A DNA stretch of 60,782 nt from Marvinbryantia formatexigens (GCA_021771035.1 JAETPU010000018.1:1-60782); one strand, 5' to 3'. Counted from the first letter of the stretch, positions 15,447-25,179 are shown. Program-made: numbers and translations. Notes: generated by a model not told the origin, from the sequence alone.

Positions 15447-18400
15447 ATGCTATCAAAACTCAGTGTGAAAAAGCCCCTCACCATTGCGGTGGCCGTGGTC
15501 CTGGCCCTGATATTGGGCGTAATGTCCTTTGGAAATATGACCACCGACCTGCTGCCCAGCATGGAACTGCCCTATGTGGCAGTGTTCACCACCTATCCCG
15601 GCGCCAGTCCGGAAAAGGTGGAGGGCACGGTCACCAAGCCCATGGAACAGGTGCTCTCCGCCACGGGAGGCGTACAGGGCGTCACCAGCGTCTCCCGGGA
15701 AAATTCCAGTATGATCCTCCTGGAATTTGCCGAGGGAACCAACATGGACAGCGCCATGATTGAGCTGAATTCCAAGGTGAATCTCATCAAGGGCTCCCTT
15801 TCGGACGAGGTGGGCACCCCTATGCTGATGAAATTGGATCCGGATATGCTCCCTGTGGTGGTTGCCAGCGTGGATGTGGACGGCATGGACGTCAAGGAGG
15901 TGTCGGACTACACCAGCGAGACCCTTATCCCGGCCTTTGAGCGAATCAGCGGCGTGGCCTCGGTGAACGCCACCGGCCTGGTGGAGCGGCAGCTGAGGGT
16001 GGTTCTGGATCAGGGGAAGATTGACGATTTAAACCAGCGGATCCTGCGCAGTATCGATGAAAAGCTGGCGGACGCCCAGGAGGAGCTGGACGCCAACCGT
16101 AAAAAGCTGGAAGACGGGCGCCGTCAGCTCACGGCGGGCCAGGAAAGCGCTTCCCAGGAAATTGCCCAGGGACAGAGCGAACTGGATGAAAAGAAAAACC
16201 AGGTAACCAGCGGCGCCACCCTGGTTCAGACCACCCGGCAGCAGCTGCAGAGCACCCTGGACGGGCTTTTGGAACAGAAGCAGTCCCTGCTGGAGCTGAT
16301 TGAGGCGCGTCAGGAACTGGAAGGCCAGCTCAAGGAAAACGCCGATGCCCAGGCGCAGGTAACCCGTCAGATTGAGCAGCAAAACGCCCAGGCACAGCAG
16401 GCTGGGGAAAAATCCGCACAGCTTACCCAGGAGATTGAGTCCCTGCAGGGGCAGATTGACGCCCTTCCCGAAGGGGATCCGGGACTCGAACCCCTCCAGG
16501 AGCAGCAGGAGCAGCTCCGCCGGGAGAAAGCCCGGCAGGATGCCCTGTATACCTCAGCCCAGCAGCAAATTCAGGCTCTTGGCTCACAGCTGGGCCAGCT
16601 GAAACTGATAGAACAGCAGCTCAAGGCCGCCATGTCCCCGCTGGAGCAGCTCACCCAGGCTTTGGGCGTGGACACGACCCAGGCCCTTCGGGGGCTTTTG
16701 AGCACCCTGGAGGGATCCATCACCGCCTGTCAGGAGGCCCTTGCAAAAATAGATGAGGAGCAAAGCGGATTGGAAACCGCACAACAGGCGCTCAAAGATG
16801 CCCAGACCCAGCTGGAAAAGGGCAAAATGGCCCTCACGCTCACAAGCGTACAGACCGCGGTGGGCCTCTCCCAGGGTGAGGCGCAGCTGGCCAGCGCCCA
16901 GCAGGAGCTGGATTCCGCGAAAGAGGCCGCCTATGAAAAGGCCGGAATCGGGGATATGCTCACCCAGGCCAATATCAGCTCTATCTTGACGGCCCAAAAT
17001 TTCTCCATGCCCGCAGGGGCTCTGTCCCAGGATGGGATGGACTATACGGTCAAGGTGGGCGAGGCCTTCACGGCCCAGGAGGAACTGGAAAATCTCACCC
17101 TGTTTTCCATCGACACCGGCGATATCGGGGAAGTGAAGCTGCGGGATGTGGCCAGTGTGGAAATGGGGGACAACGCCGGGGATCTCTATGCAAAAATAAA
17201 CGGCAACGACGGTGTTCTGCTCTCCTTCCAAAAGCAGAGTACGGCCTCCACCGCCACGGTTTCCCATGACATCAAGGACGTGATTGAGTCCCTGAGCCAG
17301 TCCAATTTCAAGCTGCATATCACCGCCCTGAGCGATCAGGGGATGTACATCGATATGATCATCCAGTCCGTACTGGAAAACCTGCTCCTGGGCGGTATTC
17401 TGGCTGTCATTATCCTGTTTTTGTTCCTGCGCAGCATCCGTCCCACCATAACCGTGGCCTTCAGTATCCCTCTGAGCCTGGTGATCGCAGTCGTCCTGAT
17501 GTATTTCAGCGGCGTCACGCTGAACATCATCTCCCTGTCCGGCCTGGCGCTGGGCGTGGGAATGCTGGTGGACAACAGTATCGTTGTCATCGAGAATATC
17601 TACCGGCTGCGCCAGGAGGGGATGGATCGGTTTGCGGCGGCGGTATATGGCGCCAAGCAGGTGTCCGGCGCCATCTTTGCCTCCACACTCACCACGGTAT
17701 GCGTGTTTCTGCCCATTGTATTCACCCAGGGGATTTCGCGGCAGCTGTTCACGGATATGGGCCTGACCATTGCCTATTCTCTGCTGGCCAGCCTGGTGGT
17801 GGCGCTTACACTGGTGCCCGCCATGTCCTCGCGGCTGCTCACCAAACCCGCCCGCGCCCCCGGAAAGGGGTTTCGCGCCCTGCTGCGGGGGTATGAAACC
17901 GCCCTGCGCTTTACCCTGCGCCATAAGCTGGCGGTGTGCCTGTGCGCGCTCGGCCTGTTCTGCTTCAGCGTGGTTTCCATCTTCTGGATGGGTACGGCCT
18001 TTATCCCCAGTACCCAGACCACCCAGATGACCGCCACCATCGAGATGCCCCGGGATACCACCACCCAGGAACGCCGGGAGATGACCGACGCGGTTTTACA
18101 GAAAATCCAGGCCATCGAGGATGTTCAGACCGTGGGCGCCATGGAGGGCGGCGCCGGCAGTGTGATGATGGGAAGCATAGGTGCGTCCGCCTCCTCAGGG
18201 AGCGCTGACAGTTCCTCCTATATGCTCTACCTGGTGCTCAGGGAGGATAAAACCCTCACCAATGCCCAGATTGCCAACCGGATCCTGGAGGACACCAAGG
18301 GGATGGACTGTACGGTGGAGGTCAGTGAATCCAGCATGGATATGTCCGCCATGGGAGGCCAGGGGATCCAGGTTATTCTCAAAGGCGAGGATTTGGACGT

Positions 18401-19478
18401 TTTGCAGAACACGGCCGCTTCAATCGCCCAGGTGCTCCAGGGAATTGAGGGTACCGAAAAGGTGGACGACGGGCGTGAGACCGCCGACCGGGAACTGCGG
18501 GTGACGGTCCGTAAGAATGAGGCCATGGAAAAGGGCCTCACCGTGGCACAGGTATACCAGCAGGTGGCGGCCCGGCTGAAAACGCAGGTGAATTCCACCA
18601 CGGTCACTATCCAGGGCGAGGATTACCCGGTTTTGGTGGCATCCTCCCAGGAGGCCCTCACTCCGGATACCTTGGGCGGGATGCTTTTAACCGGGACGCA
18701 AAACCAGGAGGAAATCTCCGTAAAGCTGGAGGATGTGGCGGATATTTCCGAGGGCACTACTCCCGGCTCCATCAGCCATGAGGAGCAGGCCCGCACCTAC
18801 TCGGTGAACGCCGAGGTGGCGGACGGCTACAATATCGGGTTGGTGAGCCGCGAGGTTCAGAATCAGCTGAAGGACTATCCCCTGCCCGAAGGCGTCACTA
18901 TGGAACTGGCCGGGGAAAACGAGACCATCAACCAGAGCCTGTCGGATTTGGTGATGATGGTGGTGGTTGCCGTTGCCTTTATCTATCTGATTATGGTGGC
19001 TCAGTTCCAGTCCCTGCTCTCGCCCTTTATCGTGATGTTTACCATCCCTCTGGCCTTTACCGGCGGCCTGCTGGCGCTGCAGATTACTGGGTTTGAACTG
19101 AGTGTGATCTCCATGCTGGGCTTTTTGGTACTGGCCGGCATCGTGGTGAACAACGGTATCGTGTTTGTGGATTATGCCAACCAGCTGCGCCTGCATGGAA
19201 CTGAACGCCGTCAGGCGCTGATTGAAACCGGGCTGGCGAGAATCCGGCCCATACTCATGACAGCGCTCACCACCATCTTCGGACTGTCCACTATGGCCTT
19301 GGGGATGGGAATGGGCGCCGACATGGTGCAGCCGCTGGCGATTGTAGTCATCGGCGGACTGACCTATGCCACCCTGCTGACCTTGTTCGTGGTGCCCTGC
19401 CTGTACGACTGGCTGCAGCGCCGGGAGCCCAAAAAGATTAAGCTGCCCAGCTTGAAGGACCCGGACGATGATGAATAG
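15447..19478 (+). CDS. RND superfamily exporter with a long coiled-coil insert
   Basis: The 1343-residue protein has the HAE/AcrB-like plan: a first helix (about 10-30), a porter region (PYVAVFTTYPGASPEKVEG), a block of membrane helices (about residues 635-830, with GLALGVGMLVDNSIVVIENI), a second porter region, and a final helix block with GFLVLAGIVVNNGIVFVDYAN. Between about residues 190 and 510 lies a long Gln/Glu/Ala-rich heptad stretch, a predicted coiled coil, as in RND proteins of Gram-positive bacteria that lack an outer membrane partner. ATG 15447 follows AGGAG. There is no membrane-fusion protein gene beside it. Substrate unknown: drugs, lipids or a cell-envelope compound. Confidence 0.9.
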   Translation: MLSKLSVKKPLTIAVAVVLALILGVMSFGNMTTDLLPSMELPYVAVFTTYPGASPEKVEGTVTKPMEQVLSATGGVQGVTSVSRENSSMILLEFAEGTNMDSAMIELNSKVNLIKGSLSDEVGTPMLMKLDPDMLPVVVASVDVDGMDVKEVSDYTSETLIPAFERISGVASVNATGLVERQLRVVLDQGKIDDLNQRILRSIDEKLADAQEELDANRKKLEDGRRQLTAGQESASQEIAQGQSELDEKKNQVTSGATLVQTTRQQLQSTLDGLLEQKQSLLELIEARQELEGQLKENADAQAQVTRQIEQQNAQAQQAGEKSAQLTQEIESLQGQIDALPEGDPGLEPLQEQQEQLRREKARQDALYTSAQQQIQALGSQLGQLKLIEQQLKAAMSPLEQLTQALGVDTTQALRGLLSTLEGSITACQEALAKIDEEQSGLETAQQALKDAQTQLEKGKMALTLTSVQTAVGLSQGEAQLASAQQELDSAKEAAYEKAGIGDMLTQANISSILTAQNFSMPAGALSQDGMDYTVKVGEAFTAQEELENLTLFSIDTGDIGEVKLRDVASVEMGDNAGDLYAKINGNDGVLLSFQKQSTASTATVSHDIKDVIESLSQSNFKLHITALSDQGMYIDMIIQSVLENLLLGGILAVIILFLFLRSIRPTITVAFSIPLSLVIAVVLMYFSGVTLNIISLSGLALGVGMLVDNSIVVIENIYRLRQEGMDRFAAAVYGAKQVSGAIFASTLTTVCVFLPIVFTQGISRQLFTDMGLTIAYSLLASLVVALTLVPAMSSRLLTKPARAPGKGFRALLRGYETALRFTLRHKLAVCLCALGLFCFSVVSIFWMGTAFIPSTQTTQMTATIEMPRDTTTQERREMTDAVLQKIQAIEDVQTVGAMEGGAGSVMMGSIGASASSGSADSSSYMLYLVLREDKTLTNAQIANRILEDTKGMDCTVEVSESSMDMSAMGGQGIQVILKGEDLDVLQNTAASIAQVLQGIEGTEKVDDGRETADRELRVTVRKNEAMEKGLTVAQVYQQVAARLKTQVNSTTVTIQGEDYPVLVASSQEALTPDTLGGMLLTGTQNQEEISVKLEDVADISEGTTPGSISHEEQARTYSVNAEVADGYNIGLVSREVQNQLKDYPLPEGVTMELAGENETINQSLSDLVMMVVVAVAFIYLIMVAQFQSLLSPFIVMFTIPLAFTGGLLALQITGFELSVISMLGFLVLAGIVVNNGIVFVDYANQLRLHGTERRQALIETGLARIRPILMTALTTIFGLSTMALGMGMGADMVQPLAIVVIGGLTYATLLTLFVVPCLYDWLQRREPKKIKLPSLKDPDDDE

Positions 19479-19522
19479 AACGGACTGTCCTGCGGCGTTT
19501 TTGCCGCCTGACGACAGCGAAA

Positions 19523-19547
19523 CCCCCTCCGGTTATGCCGGAGGGGG
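19523..19547 (+). terminator. Hairpin after the RND gene
   Basis: A 10-bp perfect stem CCCCCTCCGG / CCGGAGGGGG with a 5-base loop lies 45 bases after the stop. It has no T run, so it may stabilise the transcript end and not terminate alone. Confidence 0.45.
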
Positions 19548-19574
19548 GGTGGGTATGATGAAGGGGGCTGTTCT

Positions 19575-20890
19575 TCTAGCTTGATTTTACCCCGCCGTTG
19601 CGGAAGTAATTTGATGGACAGAACTAGAATTGGCTACGGAAGTTTTGGCTTGTCCAAAACTTTAAAGGGACGCTGAGGGACTAAGCGGAGAATAAATCTG
19701 AGCGCGTCCCGGTTGCATCAGTGGCATTAAAAAATTGAGAAAGTATACTTTCTCGACTTTTTCTAGCCTTGACTGATTGAGTGTGTGAAACTGCCCCAAA
19801 GGGGGAGATACCAAAGAGGGGTTCTCCCCTCTTTGGCGAATCTTTGCCTACTTTCTGTTCGGCAGAAAGTAGGTGCCCCGCGGCACAGCGGTTTGGGTGG
19901 GTAATTGGGCGATATCTATTTGGGAGAGAAAACTACTCTTTTTTGTTTGAAATAGACAAGAGTAGTTTTTCCAAATTGGCATGAAATAGGGTGAATTGCA
20001 CCCATGAAAACTATCATCCAATTCCATCCCAAAGCCCTGCCGGGCGGCGGTACTTTCTGGTTACAGAAAGTACCCAAAGATAAAAAAGGAGGGAAGGGGT
20101 TTCGATTCCCCTTCCCTCCTTTTGACCACCCATCCCACAAACGACAAAGCAAAGGGCCTTGCCCCTAGCTTTGAGTTTACCCCGCTGTTACAGAAGTAAC
20201 TTGATAGACGGAAACAAAAGCTAAACTGGCATCAGTGGCATTAAAAAGTTGAGAAAGTTTACTTTCTCGACTTTTTTCTAGCCTTAACTAATTGAGTGTG
20301 CAGAACTGCCTCGGGGGGTGTTACCAAAGAGGGGGAACGCCTCTTTGGCGGCTCTTTCCCCCATTTCTGACTGTGCAGATCACAATTTAGAATTAGTTGC
20401 GGAAGTTTTGGGCTTGTCCCGAAACTTCATAGGGACGCTGAGGGGCCGAGCTAAGAATAAAGCCCAGCGCGTCCCGGTGCCCCCGCGGCATGAGCGGGCA
20501 GAGTGCAGAAGAATTAAAAGTGTGGTTTTTCGAAACTGGCATGAAATAAGGTGAATTGCACCCATGCAAGCTGTCATCCAATTCCATCCCAAAGCCCCTG
20601 CCGCCGGGATGCGGGGAGTCCTATCTTGTTTGAGTGAATCAGCATCCCTTGTGAGAATTGAAACAGGTTTCAATTCTCCGTAGTTTATTCCAGCTGAAAA
20701 GTACCCAAAGGCCACAAAGCGATACTAAAGATTTATTGGAGTCTACGGAAGTTTTGGTCTGCCAAAACTTCATAGGGACACAGAAGAACTAAGATTAGAA
20801 CCAAACAGCGAGTGTCCCGGTGCCCCTAGCTTTGAGTTTACCCCGCCGTTGCGGTAATAAATTAATAGACGCAAACCAAACTTATCCGGC
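19575..20890 (+). repeat. Repeat family A, longest block in the window
   Basis: About 1.3 kb of modules in forward order, some twice: TACCCCGCCGTTGCGG segment, hairpin GAAGTTTTGG with stem GGGACGC/GCGTCCC (19667-19710), hairpin GAGAAAGT/ACTTTCTC (near 19749 and at 20246-20273), CCAAAGAGGGG/CCCCTCTTTGG hairpin, core with terminal inverted repeats (about 19885-20045 and 20485-20610), a 16-bp hairpin with loop TTTCGATT (20084-20123), GAGAATTGAAAC hairpin, and a final copy with stem GGGACAC/GTGTCCC (20775-20818). The last stem differs from GGGACGC at two paired positions, so pairing is preserved. Confidence 0.85.
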
Positions 20891-20923
20891 AACAATCAGA
20901 AACGTACTAGGATAACAATACCC

Positions 20924-21145
20924 TTATTTCCCGGTGAAAATCGTCATCATGATTTGCGTTGCCAGGCGAAATCCAATCACAAAGTTTTGATAGAATTCAT
21001 AATGATCCGCGTCGTTCTCCGCATCCGTGAGTTTCACATAGTCACACCGTAAGCTCGGATCCAGCCGGTCCAGTTTTTCCAGAAATTCCTGACCCATGAT
21101 GTGGGCCCTCTCCCTGGCTTCTCGATATTCCCTGCTCTGCGGCAT
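20924..21145 (-). CDS. Small DUF6809-like protein, probably frameshifted at its N-terminus
   Basis: The C-terminal 73 residues (MPQSREYREARERAHIMGQE, then YEFYQNFVIGFRLATQIMM) match a family of small clostridial proteins of unknown function that I know as DUF6809. Those proteins normally begin MKDILE. Here ATG-AAA-GAT-ATC-TTG-GAA-GAG with a strong AAGGAGG site starts at 21186, but in another frame; the two frames meet at 21166 and one base is missing. Either the gene is broken by a frameshift, or translation starts at ATG 21145, which has its own GGAGG 5 bases upstream. The coordinates give the second reading. Confidence 0.55.
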   Translation of the reverse strand: MPQSREYREARERAHIMGQEFLEKLDRLDPSLRCDYVKLTDAENDADHYEFYQNFVIGFRLATQIMMTIFTGK

Positions 21146-21357
21146 ACTATCCTCCAGTGGTTGCACTCTTCCAAGATATCTTTCATTCTTTTTTCCTCCT
21201 TTTTCTGCGCGCGGCACGTATGGAGTTTGTCCCCTGTAGGGAACGCCTGGCCGAGTGCTGTGTATATCCTATCAGGTTTTCTGGGGAATAGGGGGATAAA
21301 CGACAAATCATCGGGTTTTCCGGGAAATGTCCACTGAAAATGGCGTTTAATTCAAGC

Positions 21358-21373
21358 AGAATACAAGTATTCT
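21358..21373 (+). promoter_or_regulatory. Palindrome upstream of the AbrB-type gene
   Basis: A perfect inverted repeat AGAATAC-AA-GTATTCT ends 20 bases before the start codon at 21394. It is well placed for autoregulation of the AbrB-type gene or for another repressor. Confidence 0.35.
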
Positions 21374-21393
21374 AATATTGGAGAAGATGGAAT

Positions 21394-21747
21394 ATGGACA
21401 TTGAGCAGCGAATAGACGTTTATGGCAGAATCGAAATACCGGAGGAATTCCGTAACGTGCTCCGTGCGGCAGGAGGGGATAAGTTTCGAGTCCGGCAATG
21501 GGAGGACGGGACAACAGGCTTAAAGCTGATAGAGAAGTTTAAGGCCTGCGTGTTATGCAACAGCAGCTATCAGATCGTCGAAACCAGTCATGGCTATATT
21601 TGTAAGAAGTGCTTGTCAGACATTATGGCAGCCGCTATCCGCTCTGCAAAAAGTATCATTGAGATTGAAGTGTTTCAGCCTATCGTCAATGGGGAGGTCA
21701 TCTATGATCCCCATGATATTCCAGAATGGGAGGACATCAGAGAATAA
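21394..21747 (+). CDS. AbrB/SpoVT-type DNA-binding protein with zinc-finger C-terminus
   Basis: Residues 1-50 (QRIDVYGRIEIPEEFRNVLR) form the swapped-hairpin AbrB fold of transition-state regulators. It is followed by a C4 cluster, CVLC and CKKC about 20 residues apart, a combination seen in clostridial AbrB-like proteins. The rest is acidic. The 117-residue length is larger than Bacillus AbrB (about 95). The start at ATG 21394 follows GGAG. It stands alone, with a palindrome upstream and a strong terminator just after. It probably regulates transcription on entry to stationary phase or sporulation; targets unknown. Confidence 0.75.
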   Translation: MDIEQRIDVYGRIEIPEEFRNVLRAAGGDKFRVRQWEDGTTGLKLIEKFKACVLCNSSYQIVETSHGYICKKCLSDIMAAAIRSAKSIIEIEVFQPIVNGEVIYDPHDIPEWEDIRE

Positions 21748-21777
21748 TATCCCTGCTGGAAGCCGCGCCGCCGTAAA

Positions 21778-21813
21778 AAACGGATCCCTCCAATGCCGGA
21801 GGGATCCGTTTTT
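21778..21813. terminator. Two-way terminator between convergent genes
   Basis: An 11-bp perfect stem CGGATCCCTCC / GGAGGGATCCG with a 6-base loop is flanked by an A run and a T run. It serves the AbrB-type gene (+) and the large polysaccharide-cluster gene (-). Confidence 0.92.
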
Positions 21814-21829
21814 CTATCGTGTGTAATAG

Positions 21830-24800
21830 TTATTTCTGAAACCGGAGGGTTCGAACGCCGGAGAGTTCCACCGTGGTGCGGTAAAGAGATTCGCCGCAGC
21901 TGACAATGGGGACATCGCCGCTCTGGATAGGATCCAGGCTGATGAGCCGCAGGTTGGTGCAGCCGTAGCCCTGGAGGGTGATTTCCACCGCGCCGGGGGT
22001 TTCCCGGATACTCAGGATATCGGTATCGTTGTCCGAGCACCAGACGCCGAAGCGATCCCCCAGCGTAATGACGTGCAGAATCTCCCGATCGATACTGACA
22101 GGGATTGTGTGCCCGCCAAAGAGCAGCTGGGCCTTGGCGGGGACATTGACGTCGGACCACCAGTTGATATTGATGGCATAGATATCCCGCAGGCCGTCCT
22201 CACGGTCGAACACGCCGGTATCCACCGTATCCCGGGTTACCATCCAGCCCCGCTGGGCCTGGCTGGCCACGCCGGTTTCCCCGATTTCCCGCAGCAGGGA
22301 TTCATAGATCTCCCGCACGCCGGGCGCAGCCGGATACTCCCGCGCATTGACAAACAGAACCCTGCCATTCCCAATGGGATGCTCCAGCACCAGGGGAATA
22401 CCATCCAGGGTGGAGCGCACGGCGACAGAATCCTGCAGCTGCACATCCCCCAGGGTGACGGTTTCACCCTGGGCAGTTTGCGCCTTCACAAAGCCCTGGA
22501 AGGTGACGCCAGCCAGTTCCCGGATAAGCCTCGCGTCTACCAGGGTGGGTTCGCCGTGGATGGCGCTGACGCGATTGGTATCGGTAAACAGGTGAGGCCA
22601 GCCCAGCAGGAGGGTGCCGCCCTGGTTTACATACGCGGCCAGCTTTTCCAGCTGTCCGGGCTCGGCAGTATTCCAGCCCAAAAAGGCCGCGGCGCTGTAG
22701 GTATCCATCAGTTTTCCCTCGGCCTCCACCGGCAGCACGTCCACGGTGCCGTAGGGGGTTCTGGAATAAAAGCCCTGGGGTTTGTTCTCACAGGGATGCA
22801 GGTACAGGGAATCCATCACGGAATCCGGATAAAACACCTTGATGAGATCCCAGCTTTCCTCCGGGGTATCGAATTTCCAATCGTCGCCCAGATGTGCCCA
22901 GGCGTTTTGGCGGGTAAAGCAGACCCAGCCGTCATACTGTCCATGGAGCAGCGCCACAGGGTTGACCATTTTGCCCCGGCGGGAATGGGCCTTGACAAAG
23001 TGGTTGAAATCCGCCTGAACCTTCTGGTAGCTCCTGCAGACATCACCGAAGCGGTCATAATCGGAGAAGTATTCCTCGATGCGCCACAGGCCCTCCTCCG
23101 TGTTGATGTGGTGGGTGCCCTGCAGGTAGCAGACATACAAGGCCAGCTGGTAACGGCGGTATTTGGCGGGGGAGTCATGGGGGGTGGAGGACCACTGCAC
23201 CGCCAGATGGGAGGCGTACTCCTGACGGTGATAGGCCAGGGAGGCGCCCCGCAAGGCGGAGAGCACCACCTCATGGGGTCCGTACATGAGCTCCGCGCCG
23301 CCTACGGGAAGGCCGGCTTCAAAGAAGTATTTAAACAGGGTGGAGGGGCCGGTGTGCCGGTGGATGCCTGCCAGATCCCGCCGGCAGTTATCAACAAAGT
23401 GCCCAGCGGCCTCCTTCATGTCCTTGGTATCTATGGGGTTATAGTGCCCGAAGATATGCCCGTCCTCTGTGAAGATGGGGGCGTGATAGTAGGTGAAATC
23501 GGGATGTTTGACAATTTTGCTCTGCAAGGTGGAGAAGAAGATCTCGTTTTCATCCTGGATGCGGCCTGGGCCCCAGTAATAGTAGGCGCCGTCATGCTCG
23601 TGGCCCTGGTTGCCCACAAACCACTTGCTTTGCAGCATGGCCTTGGAGGGGTTGGCGTTGGCGCCGGGCAGCTCGCGGCCGTCGATCATATGGCAGTAGT
23701 GGATGCCGTATTGCGTGCACAGTTCCACGATGCGCTCCCACACCTTGGGATTGAGCATCCGGGTTCCGCACCAGCGGTAAGTGGGGCGGAAGGTGATGAA
23801 GTTGCCCAGCTCATTGTGCAGGTACCAGGCTAAAAACTCCTCGGTCTGCTGCACGTCCTGGGGCACATAGATGGCGTCCCCGGTTCCGGTGAGCACATTG
23901 TCCGCAGTTTTCTCGATGACACGCTGAATCTGCGCGGTCTGGGTGACGCCTTGACAGGTGACGGTGACGGTAACATCCGCACAGGGGCCCTTTGCGGTGA
24001 AGGGGATGACGCTGAGCCCCGCGGCGGGGAAGGAGAGTTCAGGCTTCACAGGGGCAATTTCCGGAGAGCTGGAGGATACGGTGATGGGGGCGCCGGCAGT
24101 TTTTACCTGCACCAACACGCCGAAGGGGGCATTTGCGTATACCAGGGACGGGCAGGAGACGATTCCGATTTCCTCGCAGGCGCCGTAGAGGATCTCCACC
24201 TTTTTCACCCGGTAGGGGATGGGGGAAAAGTAGTCGTCCACATTGCGCAGTTCCAGGGTGTTTTCCCCCTGGCGCATGAGATTGGCCGGAATGGCGATTT
24301 CATTTTCCGAGAACCGGTGGCAGCGCTGGAATAATTCGCCCACAAAGAAAGTTTCCCCATTGAGCGTGGCCTCGATATCGGTCCAATCCTTGCGGGAGAG
24401 GTTTTCCCCCATCCAGTTGAGGTATTCGTGGAAGGGGTTGGACACGGTGAACTGGGGCAGGATATTGTCCCCGCGCTCATTGAGAAGCTGGGGATTTTCC
24501 AGCCAAATGGTGCCGCCCGCGTGCTGGGCTACCGCGTACACTAATAGGCTGGCGGTGTCCTCATCGATGGTAATGGAGGTGGAGAACCGGGTGAAATCAT
24601 AGCTTCCCTGGGGAAACTCCACTACGGTGACTTCATCCGGCTCGCCGGAGATATCCCGGGGATCCACACCGGGCTTTTTCAGATATTTTTCCAGAACGAA
24701 GCACACGCGGCCCTCGGGTTCGATTTCCAGGTCCCGGGCTTTTACCAGGACGGAAAAGTCCCACCTGCCATCGCAGGGCAGAACAGGGAACTGAGGCGTG

Positions 24801-25126
24801 AGGCGGGGCGGGCAGGGGATATGGACCCAGGCCCGGCGGGGATAATCCTCGTGATTGAGCTTCAGCTTTAAGGAGAACTGGCTCTCCTTGGTCTCGGTGC
24901 TCAGGGCATCGTCGATGAGACGGTATAATCGGGGATAGCCGCCCTCCCACATCCAGTTGGGCTGGGTATCCACATCGCCGGTCAGGCGCACCTTAAACGC
25001 GTAATGATCCGGAGCCTGTTTCAGAAAGGCATCGGTGGAGAAGGTGAATTTACAGGAGGCGCCCGCCTTCAGGCGGGGCAGCTCCCAGTTATCGAATTCC
25101 TGGAGAATATAGTTTTCGTACAGCAT
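21830..25126 (-). CDS. Large carbohydrate-active protein, glycoside hydrolase family not assigned
   Basis: The product has about 1098 residues and no signal peptide. The N-terminal third looks like beta-sandwich domains (LKAGASCKFTFSTDAF; NLMRQGENTLELRNVDDYF resembles a sugar-binding jelly roll). The middle (about 460-800) has barrel-like segments with YCHMIDGRELPG, GTHHINTEEGLWRIEEYF and many aromatic and acidic residues. A later part (LGWNTAEPGQLEKLAAYVNQGGTLL) resembles the flavodoxin-like trimerisation domain of GH42 beta-galactosidases, and beta domains close the protein. NTEEGLWR is a possible catalytic site. ATG 25126 is used (AAAGGA upstream, long spacing). It is the last gene of a leftward polysaccharide cluster. 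Confidence 0.6.
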   Translation of the reverse strand: MLYENYILQEFDNWELPRLKAGASCKFTFSTDAFLKQAPDHYAFKVRLTGDVDTQPNWMWEGGYPRLYRLIDDALSTETKESQFSLKLKLNHEDYPRRAWVHIPCPPRLTPQFPVLPCDGRWDFSVLVKARDLEIEPEGRVCFVLEKYLKKPGVDPRDISGEPDEVTVVEFPQGSYDFTRFSTSITIDEDTASLLVYAVAQHAGGTIWLENPQLLNERGDNILPQFTVSNPFHEYLNWMGENLSRKDWTDIEATLNGETFFVGELFQRCHRFSENEIAIPANLMRQGENTLELRNVDDYFSPIPYRVKKVEILYGACEEIGIVSCPSLVYANAPFGVLVQVKTAGAPITVSSSSPEIAPVKPELSFPAAGLSVIPFTAKGPCADVTVTVTCQGVTQTAQIQRVIEKTADNVLTGTGDAIYVPQDVQQTEEFLAWYLHNELGNFITFRPTYRWCGTRMLNPKVWERIVELCTQYGIHYCHMIDGRELPGANANPSKAMLQSKWFVGNQGHEHDGAYYYWGPGRIQDENEIFFSTLQSKIVKHPDFTYYHAPIFTEDGHIFGHYNPIDTKDMKEAAGHFVDNCRRDLAGIHRHTGPSTLFKYFFEAGLPVGGAELMYGPHEVVLSALRGASLAYHRQEYASHLAVQWSSTPHDSPAKYRRYQLALYVCYLQGTHHINTEEGLWRIEEYFSDYDRFGDVCRSYQKVQADFNHFVKAHSRRGKMVNPVALLHGQYDGWVCFTRQNAWAHLGDDWKFDTPEESWDLIKVFYPDSVMDSLYLHPCENKPQGFYSRTPYGTVDVLPVEAEGKLMDTYSAAAFLGWNTAEPGQLEKLAAYVNQGGTLLLGWPHLFTDTNRVSAIHGEPTLVDARLIRELAGVTFQGFVKAQTAQGETVTLGDVQLQDSVAVRSTLDGIPLVLEHPIGNGRVLFVNAREYPAAPGVREIYESLLREIGETGVASQAQRGWMVTRDTVDTGVFDREDGLRDIYAININWWSDVNVPAKAQLLFGGHTIPVSIDREILHVITLGDRFGVWCSDNDTDILSIRETPGAVEITLQGYGCTNLRLISLDPIQSGDVPIVSCGESLYRTTVELSGVRTLRFQK

Positions 25127-25179
25127 GGTAATGTCTATGTCCTTTCTTGGGATCCTCCCTTTTTTTATGGACTGGGGAG

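Noticed and set aside
16584-17924. A 446-codon open frame on the minus strand inside the RND gene
   Set aside because: Antisense shadow; Gly/His/Gln-rich product without motifs.
22073-23833. A 586-codon open frame on the + strand inside the large glycan-cluster gene
   Set aside because: It is the antisense shadow of a GC-rich gene: no ribosome site, low-complexity Gly/Val/Gln-rich product, no family features, and the minus-strand protein reads far better.
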